A DNA stretch of 64,000 nt from Yersinia thracica (GCF_902170565.1 NZ_CABHXX010000135.1:1-64000), one strand, 5' to 3'; positions 9,919-32,343 are shown, counted from the first letter of the stretch. Numbers and translations: made by a program. Notes: generated by a model not told the origin, from the letters alone.

Positions 9919-10344
9919 TTAGTCCCTCGCTAACTCTTCAGTTGCTCCTTGCTCCAGTGCCTCCAAAATTGAGCAATAAGTCGTGGCGTGCGTACTACCA
10001 CAACATGCATTACTAAGCCGTTTTAAAGACTCCCGCATCTTTTTCAACTCAGTGATCTTGCTTTCCACATCATGTAACCGAGAATCTACAATTGCTTTAG
10101 ACTCTTGGCAGGTGTGGTGCTCAGGATCGACACGGATCGATAATAACTCAGCAATTGTCTCTAATGTAAAACCAAGCTGCTTTGCATAACGAATAAAACG
10201 TAAACGCTGCAAATCTTGTTCAGTGTAAAGTCTGTAGCCACCTTCCGTGCGTTCACCATGCTCCATCATCCCTTGTTTTTCATAATAGCGGATAGTATCG
10301 GGTGTAACATCTGCAAGTTTAGCGAGCTGGCCTATCTTTAACAT
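9919..10344 (-). CDS. zntR: Zn(II)-responsive MerR-family regulator ZntR
   Basis: Dimeric MerR-type activator that in E. coli twists the zntA promoter open when it binds zinc. The 141-residue protein has an N-terminal winged helix (KIGQLAKLADVTPDTIRYYEKQG, given in part), a dimerisation coiled coil and the metal-binding segment with Cys114/Cys115 (ACCGSTHATTYC), His119 and Cys124, close to the ZntR pattern. zntA itself is not in the window. It lies 3 nt after yhdN, probably cotranscribed. Confidence 0.95.
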   Translation of the reverse strand: MLKIGQLAKLADVTPDTIRYYEKQGMMEHGERTEGGYRLYTEQDLQRLRFIRYAKQLGFTLETIAELLSIRVDPEHHTCQESKAIVDSRLHDVESKITELKKMRESLKRLSNACCGSTHATTYCSILEALEQGATEELARD

Positions 10345-10347
10345 TTA

Positions 10348-10719
10348 TTATTCCTCTTTGGACAATTTATCTGTCACTTTACCTTGATATTCGCTATGCA
10401 AGAAATCAGCACTAAAGCCTGCTTGTTTTAATTTTAACTCCAATAAAACCAATCTCTTATGTAAACCTGAGTAGTCATTATGACGAGTATCGAACTGTGA
10501 CAACAGAGCCGTGATAGTCAATGCTTCCTGTCTATCCTGTAATTCTGGAGGGAGATATCCGGCATTCTTCAATAATCTATAGCCGACTCTAAGTTCAGGA
10601 GGAACAAAGGTGTCATTATCAAGCAATAAGGGTTTGCCATTTCCCGAAAGATTATCCAGTTCTCCATTCTCTTGAGCATTAATAATGTGTCTTTCAGCCC
10701 ATTCGTCGACTAATCCCAT
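10348..10719 (-). CDS. yhdN: DnaJ-related DUF1992 protein YhdN
   Basis: A small cytosolic protein of 123 residues with the DUF1992 signature DEWAERHIINAQENGELDNL and PPELRVGYRLLKNAGYLPPEL. Function unknown. The frame continues to an ATG at 10740, but the ATG at 10719 with GGAGGG just upstream gives the length of the E. coli protein and begins MGLVDEWAE. Followed closely by zntR. Confidence 0.88.
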   Translation of the reverse strand: MGLVDEWAERHIINAQENGELDNLSGNGKPLLLDNDTFVPPELRVGYRLLKNAGYLPPELQDRQEALTITALLSQFDTRHNDYSGLHKRLVLLELKLKQAGFSADFLHSEYQGKVTDKLSKEE

Positions 10720-10842
10720 ATACCCTCCAATCAGCCCCATAAAATGGAGTGCTAGTTAAGATTAATGGATTGGCAGATAAATAATAAGTGGCAAGGTGCA
10801 AAGAGATGAAGGATGGAAACCATGTTGCTGAATTTTGGACGT

Positions 10843-10870
10843 AAAAAAACCGGGCAAGCCCGGTTTTTTT
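10843..10870 (-). terminator. Terminator of the alpha ribosomal operon
   Basis: CCGGGCAAGCCCGG stem-loop flanked by A7 on one side and T7 on the other, directly after rplQ on the minus strand. The symmetry would let it act in both directions. Confidence 0.93.
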
Positions 10871-10883
10871 ACGCGTTTACAGA

Positions 10884-11297
<414 letters not shown>

Positions 11298-11313
11298 TTA
11301 ACCTGTGATCCGG

Positions 11314-12306
11314 TTACTCGTTATCAGCAATGCTAGCCGGCGGCCAATTTTCTAGGCGCATGCCTAAAGAAAGACCACGTGATGCAAGCACGTCTTTAAT
11401 CTCAGTAAGAGATTTTTTACCCAGGTTAGGCGTTTTCAGCAACTCAACCTCGGTACGCTGTACCAGATCACCGATGTAGTGGATAGCTTCTGCCTTGAGG
11501 CAGTTAGCAGAGCGGACAGTCAATTCCAGATCGTCAACAGGGCGCAGCAGGATCGGATCAAACTCTGGCTTCTCTTCTTTAACTTCCGGCTGACGTACAT
11601 CACGTAGGTCAACGAAAGCTTCAAGCTGTTCAGCCAAGATAGTTGCCGCACGGCGGATCGCCTCTTCAGGATCGATCGTACCATTGGTTTCCATCTCGAT
11701 AACCAACTTGTCCAGGTCGGTACGCTGTTCTACACGCGCTGCTTCAACATTGTAGGCAATTCGCTCTACAGGGCTATAGCATGCGTCTACTAACAGACGA
11801 CCAATCGGGCGCTCATCTTCTTCCGAATGAATTCGGGCAGAAGCCGGCACATAACCACGACCACGTTGAACTTTGATACGCATGCTAATAGATGCGTTTT
11901 CATCGGTCAGGTGGCAGATAACGTGCTGCGGCTTGACGATTTCGACATCACCATCATGGGTGATATCGGCTGCAGTCACAGGGCCAATGCCAGATTTATT
12001 CAGGGTAAGAATAACTTCATCTTTACCCTGAACTCTCACCGCCAGCCCTTTCAGGTTGAGCAGGATCTCCAGGATATCTTCCTGTACGCCTTCTTTGGTG
12101 CTGTACTCATGTAGTACACCATCAATCTCAACCTCGGTCACAGCGCAACCCGGCATAGATGAAAGCAGAATACGGCGCAGTGCGTTGCCGAGAGTATGGC
12201 CAAAGCCACGCTCTAACGGCTCAAGGGTCACCTTGGCATGCGTCGAACTGACTTGCTCGATATCTACCAGGCGCGGTTTTAGAAACTCTGTCACAGAACC
12301 CTGCAT
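11314..12306 (-). CDS. rpoA: RNA polymerase alpha subunit
   Basis: Assembles RNA polymerase and contacts UP elements and activators such as CRP. The 330 residues comprise the N-terminal assembly domain (about 1-235, with [14 protein letters not shown]), a flexible linker ([11 protein letters not shown]) and the C-terminal domain (about 250-325) with the DNA and activator determinants [12 protein letters not shown] and [11 protein letters not shown]. It is nearly identical to the E. coli protein except for one extra Asn near the end (IADNE in place of IADE). It sits between rpsD and rplQ. Confidence 0.99.
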   Translation of the reverse strand: MQGSVTEFLKPRLVDIEQVSSTHAKVTLEPLERGFGHTLGNALRRILLSSMPGCAVTEVEIDGVLHEYSTKEGVQEDILEILLNLKGLAVRVQGKDEVILTLNKSGIGPVTAADITHDGDVEIVKPQHVICHLTDENASISMRIKVQRGRGYVPASARIHSEEDERPIGRLLVDACYSPVERIAYNVEAARVEQRTDLDKLVIEMETNGTIDPEEAIRRAATILAEQLEAFVDLRDVRQPEVKEEKPEFDPILLRPVDDLELTVRSANCLKAEAIHYIGDLVQRTEVELLKTPNLGKKSLTEIKDVLASRGLSLGMRLENWPPASIADNE

Positions 12307-12331
12307 TGTGTCCTCTCTTTGGTACTAAGCT

Positions 12332-12970
<639 letters not shown>

Positions 12971-12982
12971 CTAAAAGCAGCG

Positions 12983-13375
<393 letters not shown>

Positions 13376-13388
13376 TCAATCACCCCGA

Positions 13389-13745
13389 TTATTTCTTGAT
13401 CGGTTTACGCGGACCCTTACGGGTACGTGCGTTGGTCTTAGTACGCTGACCGCGAACTGGTAGACCACGACGATGACGCAAACCACGATAAGTCCCAAGG
13501 TCCATCAGACGCTTGATGCTCAGGGTCACCTCACGACGCAGATCACCTTCTACAACGTACTTGGCAACTTCGTCACGCAGCTTCTCGATTTGCTCTTCAG
13601 ACAGCTCACTGATCTTAACATTTTCAGCAATACCCGCAGCAACACAGATAGCCTGTGAACGGGTCTTACCGATGCCGAAGATCGCTGTTAAAGCGATAAC
13701 GGTATGTTTCTGATCAGGAATGTTAATGCCTGCTATACGGGCCAC
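13389..13745 (-). CDS. rpsM: 30S ribosomal protein S13
   Basis: Head protein of the small subunit contacting P-site tRNA and the central bridge to the 50S. 118 residues, from [10 protein letters not shown] to the basic tail [11 protein letters not shown]. The start codon is GTG at 13743-13745, preceded by AGGAG, as in E. coli; it lies within the S4-responsive leader structure. First gene of the alpha operon. Confidence 0.98.
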   Translation of the reverse strand: MARIAGINIPDQKHTVIALTAIFGIGKTRSQAICVAAGIAENVKISELSEEQIEKLRDEVAKYVVEGDLRREVTLSIKRLMDLGTYRGLRHRRGLPVRGQRTKTNARTRKGPRKPIKK

Positions 13746-13830
13746 TATGCACTCCTACTATTTTATACAGCAATACCATTCTGAAAAGCCCGTTTTCAGG
13801 ATACTCAAATAGCATTGCAGTCACATACAA
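13746..13830 (-). promoter_or_regulatory. Alpha operon leader with S4-binding pseudoknot
   Basis: On the minus strand the sequence TTTGAGTATCCTGAAAACGG and the following GGCTTTTCAG, then ATAGTAGGAGTGCATA before the rpsM GTG, closely match the E. coli alpha leader whose pseudoknot is bound by S4 to repress translation. CTGAAAA and TTTTCAG pair as the core helix (about 13782-13800). Confidence 0.75.
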
Positions 13831-13837
13831 AAGATTG

Positions 13838-13856
13838 GCTGGCTAATCTAGCCAGC
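13838..13856 (-). terminator. Hairpin between rpmJ and rpsM
   Basis: GCTGGCTA and TAGCCAGC form a perfect 8-bp stem with a 3-nt loop. On the minus strand it is followed by CAATCTTTTG. Probably a partial terminator or attenuator at the end of the spc operon. Confidence 0.5.
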
Positions 13857-13892
13857 TCAACCCAACTTTGCAAGAAAAATATGCAAGATAAA

Positions 13893-15375
<1,483 letters not shown>

Positions 15376-15382
15376 CTGCTAC

Positions 15383-15817
15383 TTATTCCTCAATTTTACC
15401 GCCAGCAGCTTCGATAGCAGCACGAGCGCCTTTGGTGACACGCAGACCACGAAGAGTTACCGCACGAGTGATTTCGCCTGAAAGCATAACTTTCGCGAAC
15501 TCAATCTGGGTACCAACAACGTTAGCGGCTTTCAGCGTGTTCAGGTCGATTACGTCGCCTTCCACTAAAGCCAGTTCAGACAGACGAACTTCTGCCGTGA
15601 TCATAGCTTTGCGAGAGGTGAAGCCGAATTTCGGCAAACGACGATATAAAGGCATCTGACCACCTTCAAAACCACGACGTACGCCACCACCAGAACGTGA
15701 GTTCTGACCTTTGTGACCACGACCAGCAGTTTTACCCAGGCCAGAACCGATACCACGACCTACACGCTTCGGCGCATGCTTGGCACCTTCAGCCGGAGAC
15801 AGAGTATTTAAACGCAT
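15383..15817 (-). CDS. rplO: 50S ribosomal protein L15
   Basis: Late-assembly large-subunit protein. 144 residues with a long glycine- and arginine-rich N-terminal extension ([20 protein letters not shown]) and a globular C-terminal domain. 3 nt after rpmD. Confidence 0.98.
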   Translation of the reverse strand: MRLNTLSPAEGAKHAPKRVGRGIGSGLGKTAGRGHKGQNSRSGGGVRRGFEGGQMPLYRRLPKFGFTSRKAMITAEVRLSELALVEGDVIDLNTLKAANVVGTQIEFAKVMLSGEITRAVTLRGLRVTKGARAAIEAAGGKIEE

Positions 15818-15820
15818 CTG

Positions 15821-16000
15821 TTACTCCTCAACTTTAACCATGTAGGAAACCAAGTTGACCATACCACGCACAGCAGGAGTATCCTCACGCTCTACAGTAT
15901 GACCAATACGACGCAGACCTAAACCGATCAGAGTTGCCTTGTGTTTCGGCAAACGACCGATACTGCTTTTTGTTTGAGTTACTTTAATAGTCTTTGCCAT
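15821..16000 (-). CDS. rpmD: 50S ribosomal protein L30
   Basis: A 59-residue large-subunit protein, starting [20 protein letters not shown] and ending [12 protein letters not shown]. Length and sequence match E. coli L30. It lies between rpsE (2-nt gap) and rplO. Confidence 0.97.
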
Positions 16001-16002
16001 GG

Positions 16003-16515
<513 letters not shown>

Positions 16516-16520
16516 CTACC

Positions 16521-16883
<363 letters not shown>

Positions 16884-17417
16884 TTACTTCTTCTTAGCCT
16901 CTTTGGTACGCACGACTTCGTCGGCGTAACGGACACCCTTGCCTTTATAAGGCTCAGGACGACGGTAGGCACGTAAATCTGCTGCAACCTGACCAATCAC
17001 CTGCTTATCAGCGCCTTTCAGCACGATTTCAGTTTGGGTCGGGCATTCAGCAGTAATGCCAGCCGGCAATTCATGGTCAACTGGATGAGAGAAGCCTAAA
17101 GCTAAATTCACCACGTTGCCTTTAACTGCGGCACGGTAACCTACACCTACCAATTGAAGCTTCTTAGTGAAGCCTTCGGTAACACCAACGACCATTGCAT
17201 TAAGCAGTGCACGAGTGGTACCCGCTTGGGCCCAACCGTCTACAGCGCCTTCGCGTGGAGCGAAAGTCAATGTATTTTCTTCTTGCTTAACTTCAACAGC
17301 GCTATGGACGGTACGAGTCAGCTCGCCGTTCTTACCCTTTATCGAAATAACCTGACCGTTGAGTTTTACCTCTACGCCGGCAGGAATGACGACGGGTGCT
17401 TTTGCAACACGAGACAT
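16884..17417 (-). CDS. rplF: 50S ribosomal protein L6
   Basis: Large-subunit protein near the factor-binding centre. 177 residues formed by two homologous alpha/beta domains, with the family signature [14 protein letters not shown] close to the C-terminus. Confidence 0.99.
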   Translation of the reverse strand: MSRVAKAPVVIPAGVEVKLNGQVISIKGKNGELTRTVHSAVEVKQEENTLTFAPREGAVDGWAQAGTTRALLNAMVVGVTEGFTKKLQLVGVGYRAAVKGNVVNLALGFSHPVDHELPAGITAECPTQTEIVLKGADKQVIGQVAADLRAYRRPEPYKGKGVRYADEVVRTKEAKKK

Positions 17418-17431
17418 TCTTTCCTCCCGAA

Positions 17432-17830
<399 letters not shown>

Positions 17831-17857
17831 TTACTCCCGTGATTCAATTGGTGACAA

Positions 17858-18163
17858 TTACCAGCTAGCCTTTTTAAGGCCCGGGATTTCACCGCGCATT
17901 GCGGTTTCACGGACTTTAATACGGCTCAACCCGAACTTCCGCAGGAAACCATGCGGACGACCAGTTTGGTTGCAGCGGTTACGCTGACGGGACGGGCTGG
18001 AATCACGCGGCAGAGACTGCAGCTTCAGAACAGCATTCCAACGATCTTCGTCGGATGAGTTCACACCAGAGATAATAGCTTTTAATTCCTCGCGTTGAGC
18101 GCGGTATTTGTTAGCTAGTTTCACGCGAACGACTTCGCGTGCTTTCATTGATTGCTTAGCCAT
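17858..18163 (-). CDS. rpsN: 30S ribosomal protein S14
   Basis: Head protein of the small subunit. 101 residues from [20 protein letters not shown] to IPGLKKASW. The frame is open much further upstream, but the ATG at 18161-18163 is the known start. The zinc-ligand cysteines of short S14 are absent, so this is the zinc-free long form, as in E. coli. Confidence 0.98.
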
Positions 18164-18176
18164 CAGTAACCCTACC

Positions 18177-19439
<1,263 letters not shown>

Positions 19440-19506
19440 CTAATGTCAACTACTACTTTAGGACCCAGAATAGGTCGTTTAAAAGCCCCATGAATGAGGG
19501 CGCAGC

Positions 19507-19535
19507 ATTATAACACCGCTTCCAGATTATGGGTA
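19507..19535 (-). promoter_or_regulatory. spc operon promoter
   Basis: On the minus strand -10 TATAAT (19507-19512) has 17 bp to a weak -35 TACCCA (19530-19535). The surrounding TTTTTTCTACCCAT and GGTGTTATAATGC match the strong E. coli spc promoter, which also has a poor -35. Confidence 0.8.
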
Positions 19536-19566
19536 GAAAAAATAAACGGCCCACTTTCTGAGCCGT
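19536..19566 (-). terminator. S10 operon terminator after rpsQ
   Basis: On the minus strand ACGGC and GCCGT pair around an 11-nt loop and are followed by TTATTTTTT. It lies directly upstream of the spc promoter, so the two operons are separated here. Confidence 0.8.
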
Positions 19567-19592
19567 CTATTATGTTCGAGTTGGCTACTCTA

Positions 19593-21518
<1,926 letters not shown>

Positions 21519-21523
21519 CTACC

Positions 21524-21805
<282 letters not shown>

Positions 21806-21816
21806 TTATCCTCTAA

Positions 21817-22644
<828 letters not shown>

Positions 22645-22657
22645 TTACTCCTCCGAC

Positions 22658-24214
<1,557 letters not shown>

Positions 24215-24234
24215 TCAATCGCTCAATGACCTGA

Positions 24235-24724
<490 letters not shown>

Positions 24725-24729
24725 CGCGC

Positions 24730-24757
24730 ATTATACGTAAATTCCAGCAGGAAGCAA
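24730..24757 (-). promoter_or_regulatory. S10 operon promoter
   Basis: On the minus strand -35 TTGCTT (24752-24757), 16-bp spacer, -10 TATAAT (24730-24735), then GCGCGGGCC, the GC-rich discriminator typical of stringent ribosomal promoters. Confidence 0.88.
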
Positions 24758-24846
24758 GCCAGTGTTGAAAATCTATGCGAAAACTTACCAGATAACTTAA
24801 TTAGAGGGGAATAGGTCTATTTTTGCCGGTATGTAAATGAGAAATA

Positions 24847-24872
24847 GAGTGAGGCCAAGGCGGTTCTCACTC
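24847..24872. terminator. Hairpin downstream of bfr
   Basis: GAGTGAG and CTCACTC form a 7-bp stem with a loop that can extend. TCTTTT follows on the plus strand and TATTTCTC on the minus strand. Likely end of the bfd-bfr transcript. Nothing else is seen between it and the S10 promoter. Confidence 0.55.
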
Positions 24873-24924
24873 TTTTGACTAAATATATTATGATTGAGTA
24901 AACGACGGTGCCGCGAGGAAACAA

Positions 24925-25398
24925 CTAGTCTTTTGCCAATTGAGCCTGGGAGTAGTTCTGTATCCCCAAACGTTCAATGAGGCTCAGTTCCGTTTCCAGC
25001 CAATCGATGTGACCCTCTTCTTCCGCTAGAATTTCTTTCAACAAATCGCGACTGACATAGTCATGAATAGAATCAGCATAGGCAATGCCTTCGCGCAGAT
25101 CCTTAGCTCCTGCTAATTCGAGAGCTAAATCTGACTTCAATATTTCTTCAACGTCTTCGCCGATATTCAGCTTACCCAAATCTTGTAAGTTAGGAATACC
25201 TTCGAGGAATAAGATGCGCTCGATATATTTATCTGCATGCTTCATTTCGTCGATTGATTCGTGATACTCCTTATCATTAAGGCGCATCAGTCCCCAGTTT
25301 TTAAACATTCGGGCGTGGAGAAAATATTGATTGATAGCAACTAACTCGTTTCCGAGCAGTTTATTGAGATGTGCAATTATTCTTTTATCGCCTTTCAT
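24925..25398 (-). CDS. bfr: Bacterioferritin
   Basis: Heme-containing 24-mer that oxidises and stores iron in the cytosol. 157 residues; di-iron ligands Glu18, Glu51 and His54 (in [20 protein letters not shown], in part) and heme ligand Met52 are all present. The frame extends to 25446, but the ATG at 25398 has GGAGGG upstream and matches E. coli MKGD. It follows bfd on the same strand. Confidence 0.97.
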   Translation of the reverse strand: MKGDKRIIAHLNKLLGNELVAINQYFLHARMFKNWGLMRLNDKEYHESIDEMKHADKYIERILFLEGIPNLQDLGKLNIGEDVEEILKSDLALELAGAKDLREGIAYADSIHDYVSRDLLKEILAEEEGHIDWLETELSLIERLGIQNYSQAQLAKD

Positions 25399-25476
25399 AG
25401 TTATACCCTCCGCTTCCAGTACTAAAAGTGTAGTACCAGATGGCAAAGTGTGGGGAAAACTTCTCCCTGCTAACTA

Positions 25477-25671
25477 TTAGGCAACATCATTCATTTCTGG
25501 AATGTTAGCGCGTTCCTCAATCAAGATTTCTCTGGCCTGTCGAATGCACTTCCCACAGTCTGTACCAATTGGTACTAATTGGCGCAGCTGTTGAATGGTA
25601 TGTGGATGGTGCTGACGCACAGCTTTACGGATAACTTTGTCAGATACCGCATTACACAGGCAAACATACAT
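25477..25671 (-). CDS. bfd: Bacterioferritin-associated ferredoxin
   Basis: [2Fe-2S] protein that binds bacterioferritin and passes electrons to reduce and release stored iron. 64 residues with ligands Cys4, Cys6, Cys39 and Cys42 (YVCLCN and CGKC). An in-frame GTG 12 nt upstream (25683) is an alternative start; the ATG gives the E. coli length. A Fur-box-like sequence lies upstream at 25708-25726. Confidence 0.93.
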   Translation of the reverse strand: MYVCLCNAVSDKVIRKAVRQHHPHTIQQLRQLVPIGTDCGKCIRQAREILIEERANIPEMNDVA

Positions 25672-25707
25672 AAAATGACTCACTTCTTAACCAGTATCCA
25701 CAGTGTA

Positions 25708-25726
25708 AATAAGAATGCGAGTTATT
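25708..25726 (-). promoter_or_regulatory. Weak Fur-box-like site upstream of bfd
   Basis: On the minus strand AATAACTCGCATTCTTATT matches the 19-bp Fur consensus at about 10 positions and has AATAA/TTATT arms. bfd is Fur-repressed in E. coli, which makes it plausible, but the match is marginal. Confidence 0.35.
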
Positions 25727-25754
25727 TCAATTAAGATTATTTTCTTTAGGCAAT

Positions 25755-25776
25755 AAAAAAGGGCGCCGAAGCGCCC
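25755..25776 (-). terminator. str operon (tufA) terminator
   Basis: GGGCGC-TTCG-GCGCCC, a 6-bp GC stem with a UUCG tetraloop, followed by TTTTTT on the minus strand after tufA. Confidence 0.93.
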
Positions 25777-25814
25777 TCTTACTTGATCAATAACGTAATT
25801 AATCAATAAAACAA

Positions 25815-27056
<1,242 letters not shown>

Positions 27057-27070
27057 TTAAACCCGAAAGC

Positions 27071-29179
27071 TTATTTGCCACGGGCTTCGATAACGGCTTT
27101 AGCGACGTTACTAGGTGCTTCAGCATACTCCAGGAATTCCATGGAGTAAGAAGCACGGCCCTGAGTCTGAGAACGCAGGTCAGTAGCATAACCGAACATT
27201 TCAGACAACGGAACCTTGACGCGAACGGTTTTACCGGTAGCAGTATCTTCCATACCTTCGATGATACCACGACGACGGTTAAGGTCGCCCATTACGTCAC
27301 CCATGTAATCTTCAGGGGTTTCGACTTCAACCTTCATGATTGGCTCAAGCAGAACTGGTTTAGCTCGTTTGAACCCTTCTTTAAAGGCGATAGAACCGGC
27401 TAATTTAAACGCCAATTCTGAGGAGTCAACGTCATGGTAAGAACCGTAGTGCAGACGGATTTTAACGTCAACAACCGGGTAACCAGCCAGAGGACCGGCT
27501 TTCAGTTGTTCCTGGATACCTTTATCAACAGCAGGGATGAACTCTTTAGGAATAGAACCACCAACGATTTCGTTGACGAATTCATACCCAACACCACCCG
27601 GTGGCAACGGAGACATGTCGATAACAACATGACCGTACTGACCACGACCGCCTGACTGCTTAGCGTGCTTACCTTCCACGTCCTTAACGGTATCGCGGAT
27701 AGTTTCACGGTAGGCTACCTGAGGTTTACCAACGTTTGCTTCCACGTTAAATTCGCGGCGCATACGGTCAACCAGGATATCCAAGTGCAACTCACCCATA
27801 CCAGCGATGATAGTCTGACCAGATTCTTCGTCAGTCCAAACGCGGAATGATGGATCTTCTTTCGCCAGACGACCCAGAGCCATACCCATTTTTTCTTGGT
27901 CGGCTTTGGTTTTTGGTTCAACGGCAACAGAGATTACTGGCTCTGGGAACTCCATACGTTCCAAGATGATCGGATTAGCTGGATCACACAGAGTGTCACC
28001 CGTCGTCACATCTTTCAGACCGATCGCTGCTGCGATGTCGCCTGCACGAACTTCTTTGATCTCTTCACGTTTGTTTGCGTGCATCTGAACGATACGGCCC
28101 AGACGCTCACGCTGTGAACGTACTGAGTTCAACACGGTGTCACCGGAGTTAACAACACCAGAGTACACACGGAAGAACGTCAGGTTACCCACAAACGGGT
28201 CAGTAGCAATTTTGAATGCTAGTGCAGAGAACGGCTCTTTGTCGTCTGAGTGACGAACAGCCGGAGTATCTTTACCATCGTCCAAAATACCGTTGATTGC
28301 TTCAACGTCAGTTGGTGCTGGCAGATAGTCGATAACTGCATCCAGCATTGCCTGTACGCCTTTGTTCTTAAACGCAGAACCACAGGTAACCAAGATGATT
28401 TCGTTGCGCAGAACACGTTGACGCAAAGCTTTCTTGATTTCTTCTTCAGTCAGCTCTTCGCCGCCCAAATATTTATCCATCAGCTCATCTGACGCTTCTG
28501 CAGCAGATTCAACCAGATTCTGGTGCCATTCGGCAGCCAGTTCAGCCATATCAGCCGGGATCTCTTCGTATTCGAAGGTCACGCCCTGATCAGCTTCGTT
28601 CCAGTTGATCGCTTTCATTTTCACCAGGTCGATAATACCGGTGAATTTCTCTTCCGCGCCGATTGCCAGTTGCAATGGAACTGGATTCGCGCCCAGACGA
28701 GATTTAATCTGACCAACAACTTTCAGGAAGTTAGCACCCATACGGTCCATTTTGTTAACGAACGCAATGCGTGGAACTTTATATTTGTTAGCCTGACGCC
28801 ATACGGTCTCAGACTGTGGCTGAACACCACCAACTGCACAGTAAACCATTACCGCGCCATCAAGAACACGCATGGAACGTTCTACTTCGATAGTGAAGTC
28901 AACGTGCCCAGGGGTGTCAATGATGTTGACGTGATGTGGTTCGTACTGTTTAGCCATACCAGACCAGAAGCAGGTAGTAGCCGCAGAAGTAATGGTAATA
29001 CCACGCTCCTGCTCCTGTTCCATCCAGTCCATGGTGGCTGCGCCGTCATGAACTTCACCGATCTTGTGGTTTACACCGGTGTAAAACAGGATACGTTCGG
29101 TAGTGGTTGTCTTACCGGCGTCGATGTGAGCGCTGATACCGATATTACGATAGCGCTCAATGGGTGTTTTACGAGCCAT
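27071..29179 (-). CDS. fusA: Elongation factor G
   Basis: GTPase that drives translocation and, with RRF, ribosome recycling. 702 residues with the G domain ([31 protein letters not shown]), then domains II-V, ending at ARGK. Wild-type-like throughout on inspection. It lies between rpsG and tufA. Confidence 0.99.
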   Translation of the reverse strand: MARKTPIERYRNIGISAHIDAGKTTTTERILFYTGVNHKIGEVHDGAATMDWMEQEQERGITITSAATTCFWSGMAKQYEPHHVNIIDTPGHVDFTIEVERSMRVLDGAVMVYCAVGGVQPQSETVWRQANKYKVPRIAFVNKMDRMGANFLKVVGQIKSRLGANPVPLQLAIGAEEKFTGIIDLVKMKAINWNEADQGVTFEYEEIPADMAELAAEWHQNLVESAAEASDELMDKYLGGEELTEEEIKKALRQRVLRNEIILVTCGSAFKNKGVQAMLDAVIDYLPAPTDVEAINGILDDGKDTPAVRHSDDKEPFSALAFKIATDPFVGNLTFFRVYSGVVNSGDTVLNSVRSQRERLGRIVQMHANKREEIKEVRAGDIAAAIGLKDVTTGDTLCDPANPIILERMEFPEPVISVAVEPKTKADQEKMGMALGRLAKEDPSFRVWTDEESGQTIIAGMGELHLDILVDRMRREFNVEANVGKPQVAYRETIRDTVKDVEGKHAKQSGGRGQYGHVVIDMSPLPPGGVGYEFVNEIVGGSIPKEFIPAVDKGIQEQLKAGPLAGYPVVDVKIRLHYGSYHDVDSSELAFKLAGSIAFKEGFKRAKPVLLEPIMKVEVETPEDYMGDVMGDLNRRRGIIEGMEDTATGKTVRVKVPLSEMFGYATDLRSQTQGRASYSMEFLEYAEAPSNVAKAVIEARGK

Positions 29180-29215
29180 TTGATTCCTCTATTCCTAGGG
29201 CGTTCATTCGGTTAA

Positions 29216-29248
29216 CCCATGCGGGTTGGCTTAAAGCGCCCGCATGGG
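29216..29248. repeat. Perfect inverted repeat between rpsG and fusA
   Basis: CCCATGCGGG and CCCGCATGGG form a 10-bp perfect stem with a 13-nt loop in the 91-nt intercistronic gap. There is no U-tract on the minus strand (CCCATGCGGG then TTAACC), so an RNA processing or stability element is more likely than a terminator. Confidence 0.7.
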
Positions 29249-29270
29249 TAGCATGACTACTGCGTGGTGA

Positions 29271-30272
<1,002 letters not shown>

Positions 30273-30298
30273 CTACTGGCAGAGAACGAGGACGCAGA

Positions 30299-30327
30299 AT
30301 TTTATGGCTGACTATCTAAGGTGTCAA
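30299..30327 (-). promoter_or_regulatory. str operon promoter
   Basis: On the minus strand a consensus -35 TTGACA (30322-30327), a 17-bp spacer and -10 TAAAAT (30299-30304). The start of transcription would lie about 80 nt upstream of rpsL. The promoter begins only 22 nt past the tusB stop. Confidence 0.9.
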
Positions 30328-30349
30328 GAAATATACAGCATTGACTGCA

Positions 30350-30637
30350 TTACCATGCCAGTTGCTGCTGATGTTTTAGGGTCAAATCCACAAAGCGAGT
30401 ATAACCGATTAGCGTAATTTTGTCTGAAATTTGACCACCCAAGCCACGGGCAATAACGTCATCTTCCAATACAAATAGCGAAGCGGGGTTATTTAACAAC
30501 AAGTTAAGACTTTCACTATTTTTTAAAACCGCCATCACGCCATCTTGCAGAAATAGAATTTCATCTTCTGATGTAACTAATCTTAGCAATGCAGATAAAT
30601 CGCAGTGATAAGGTGAATGACTGACGGTATACAGCAT
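30350..30637 (-). CDS. tusB: tRNA 2-thiouridine relay protein TusB
   Basis: Part of the TusBCD hexamer that relays sulfur from TusA to TusE for 2-thiolation of U34 in Glu, Gln and Lys tRNAs. 95 residues, DsrH fold, with the family start [10 protein letters not shown] and end HQQQLAW. The conserved catalytic cysteine of the complex is in TusD, not here. Third gene of tusDCB. Confidence 0.94.
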   Translation of the reverse strand: MLYTVSHSPYHCDLSALLRLVTSEDEILFLQDGVMAVLKNSESLNLLLNNPASLFVLEDDVIARGLGGQISDKITLIGYTRFVDLTLKHQQQLAW

Positions 30638-30656
30638 TATGGCTACCTAAATCTCA

Positions 30657-31031
30657 TTAGAAAGTCAGTACAACATCATAATTTGCCAATTGGCGGCGTA
30701 AATTTACCGGAGATAACACCGCAACATCAAGTATCCAATCCGTCACTTCACTCAATCCACGCTGCTGCAATGAGGCTTCACAGATATAACAATTCTCAAC
30801 ATCGTACAGAGGTAAGACACCGAAAGTTGCAATATAGTTTCTGGAGAGAATTTTTTCTGGCTGCTGCTGTGGCAAAAGCTGCAAAACACCATCCGAAATA
30901 AAGAATACCCCGATGTCTTCACTCAAAGCAGAAGTTGCCAGCAAGGCATCTAACCCTTCCCGCCCCGCTGAATTACCATGCGGGCCTTGGGTGAAAACAA
31001 AAGCAATACTATTCTTACCATTCTCTGCCAT
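30657..31031 (-). CDS. tusC: tRNA 2-thiouridine relay protein TusC
   Basis: Second subunit of TusBCD, DsrF fold. 124 residues with [20 protein letters not shown] and [20 protein letters not shown]. The ATG overlaps the tusD stop by one base (TAATG), so translation is coupled. The first five residues exceed those in E. coli. Confidence 0.95.
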   Translation of the reverse strand: MAENGKNSIAFVFTQGPHGNSAGREGLDALLATSALSEDIGVFFISDGVLQLLPQQQPEKILSRNYIATFGVLPLYDVENCYICEASLQQRGLSEVTDWILDVAVLSPVNLRRQLANYDVVLTF

Positions 31032-31435
31032 TAAAATTGCACCATGCGGTCACAGGTTAATGCGGCTTCAGCCAGTGCACCTAGCCCACTCAAGGTAAAG
31101 CCGGGTTGCAGATTCGCCCTCACCAAATCGAGTTGGTCAGCTTCATTTTGGTCAGTAACACCACGGCGCAATGCCGCCGCTACACAAACATTTAGCTCAA
31201 TCGAATGGTTAAGCGCGAGTTGCTGCCACGCGCGTACCAAATCAAATTCATCACTAGCAGGCGCGGTTAATTGGTTAGCATTCAAAACACCTTCGCGGTA
31301 GAAAAAAACACTAACCAAATTATGACCTGAACTTATCAGTGCTTGGGCGAACTGATAGGCGCTGCTGGCCTGCTGGGTGCCATAGGCTGGGCCTGTGACC
31401 ATCAGACAATATTTCGCCACCTTTGCCCCTGACAT
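31031..31435 (-). CDS. tusD: Sulfurtransferase subunit TusD
   Basis: Catalytic subunit of TusBCD, DsrE fold; carries persulfide on the cysteine in [13 protein letters not shown] (Cys83-equivalent region of the 134-residue product). Motifs [18 protein letters not shown] and [13 protein letters not shown] match E. coli. Starts one base into the yheO stop codon region (overlap at 31435). Confidence 0.96.
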   Translation of the reverse strand: MSGAKVAKYCLMVTGPAYGTQQASSAYQFAQALISSGHNLVSVFFYREGVLNANQLTAPASDEFDLVRAWQQLALNHSIELNVCVAAALRRGVTDQNEADQLDLVRANLQPGFTLSGLGALAEAALTCDRMVQF

Positions 31436-32157
31436 TAACGCTCGTGTCCCACGAGATCGCCACTTTTGAACTGGCGAATGTAGAGATAAACCGTGTGTTT
31501 GGAAATATTTAGCCGCTCAGCAACCTGATTAATTGCATCTTTGATATCAAAAATACCTTTCTCATACAGATTGAGAACAACCTGGCGGTTCTTCGCATTG
31601 TTAGACACATTGCGGTCAGCATTCACTTCCTCAATAGTAAATTCCAGTGTTTGCGCCACCAAGTCATCGACTGATGAAGCAAAGTTTACTGAGGAAGCAA
31701 CCTCCTGAGTTTCCGGTGGCATGAAAGTCTTAATGATTTGCGAGAAAGGCACATCCAGATTTATGTTAATACATAACAGACCAATAACGCGCTGGTCGCG
31801 ATTACGGATAGCGATAGTGACAGACTTCATCAGCACACCGCTTTTGGCGCGCGTGAAATAGGCTCTTGAAACACTGCTGTCTGCACCCGCCATATCATGC
31901 AGCATCCGCAGGGCCAGGTCGGTTATCGGCGAACCAATTTGCCGGCCTGTATGTTCGCCATTAGCAATTCTTACCGCAGAGTTTTTCAGGTCTTCCAGTG
32001 AATGCAGGACTATTTCACAATGGTTGCCAATAAGCATCGCCAAGCCATCAACGATAGCTTCGTATGATTTGAGTATTTCATGGTCCGTCTGACTGAACGG
32101 ACGTTCATCCAGTAAATCCAGTTCACTGGTTTCGCTACTGAGAAGCGAATTAGACAT
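31435..32157 (-). CDS. yheO: YheO-family PAS/HTH transcription factor
   Basis: Predicted DNA-binding regulator of unknown signal. About 240 residues: an N-terminal YheO-like PAS domain (about 25-140) with [19 protein letters not shown] and [14 protein letters not shown], then a conserved block [18 protein letters not shown] and a C-terminal HTH ([20 protein letters not shown]). The ATG at 32157 matches E. coli MS(R/N)SLL; an ATG at 32169 sits directly on the AGAGG and is less likely. Its overlap with tusDCB suggests a link to tRNA thiolation or sulfur supply, which is an inference. Confidence 0.9.
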   Translation of the reverse strand: MSNSLLSSETSELDLLDERPFSQTDHEILKSYEAIVDGLAMLIGNHCEIVLHSLEDLKNSAVRIANGEHTGRQIGSPITDLALRMLHDMAGADSSVSRAYFTRAKSGVLMKSVTIAIRNRDQRVIGLLCININLDVPFSQIIKTFMPPETQEVASSVNFASSVDDLVAQTLEFTIEEVNADRNVSNNAKNRQVVLNLYEKGIFDIKDAINQVAERLNISKHTVYLYIRQFKSGDLVGHER

Positions 32158-32343
32158 CGAAGACACCATCCTCTACATAAAGCCTGTCTCAATATCGTTG
32201 GCAGACTCATAACTCAAATATATTGAATTTTAAGTCTAGCAAATATGCCGAGATAAAATCCTTGCGTTTGCGCGTGATCTTGACGTTAAGCCCACAAAGC
32301 ATAAATCGTCAAGTTATCAACGAGCAGAAGACAGATATACCGC

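Noticed and set aside
28523-29215. 230-codon open frame antisense to fusA
   Set aside because: Lies wholly opposite the near-invariant fusA gene, has low-complexity codon-shadow composition and no ribosome-binding site.
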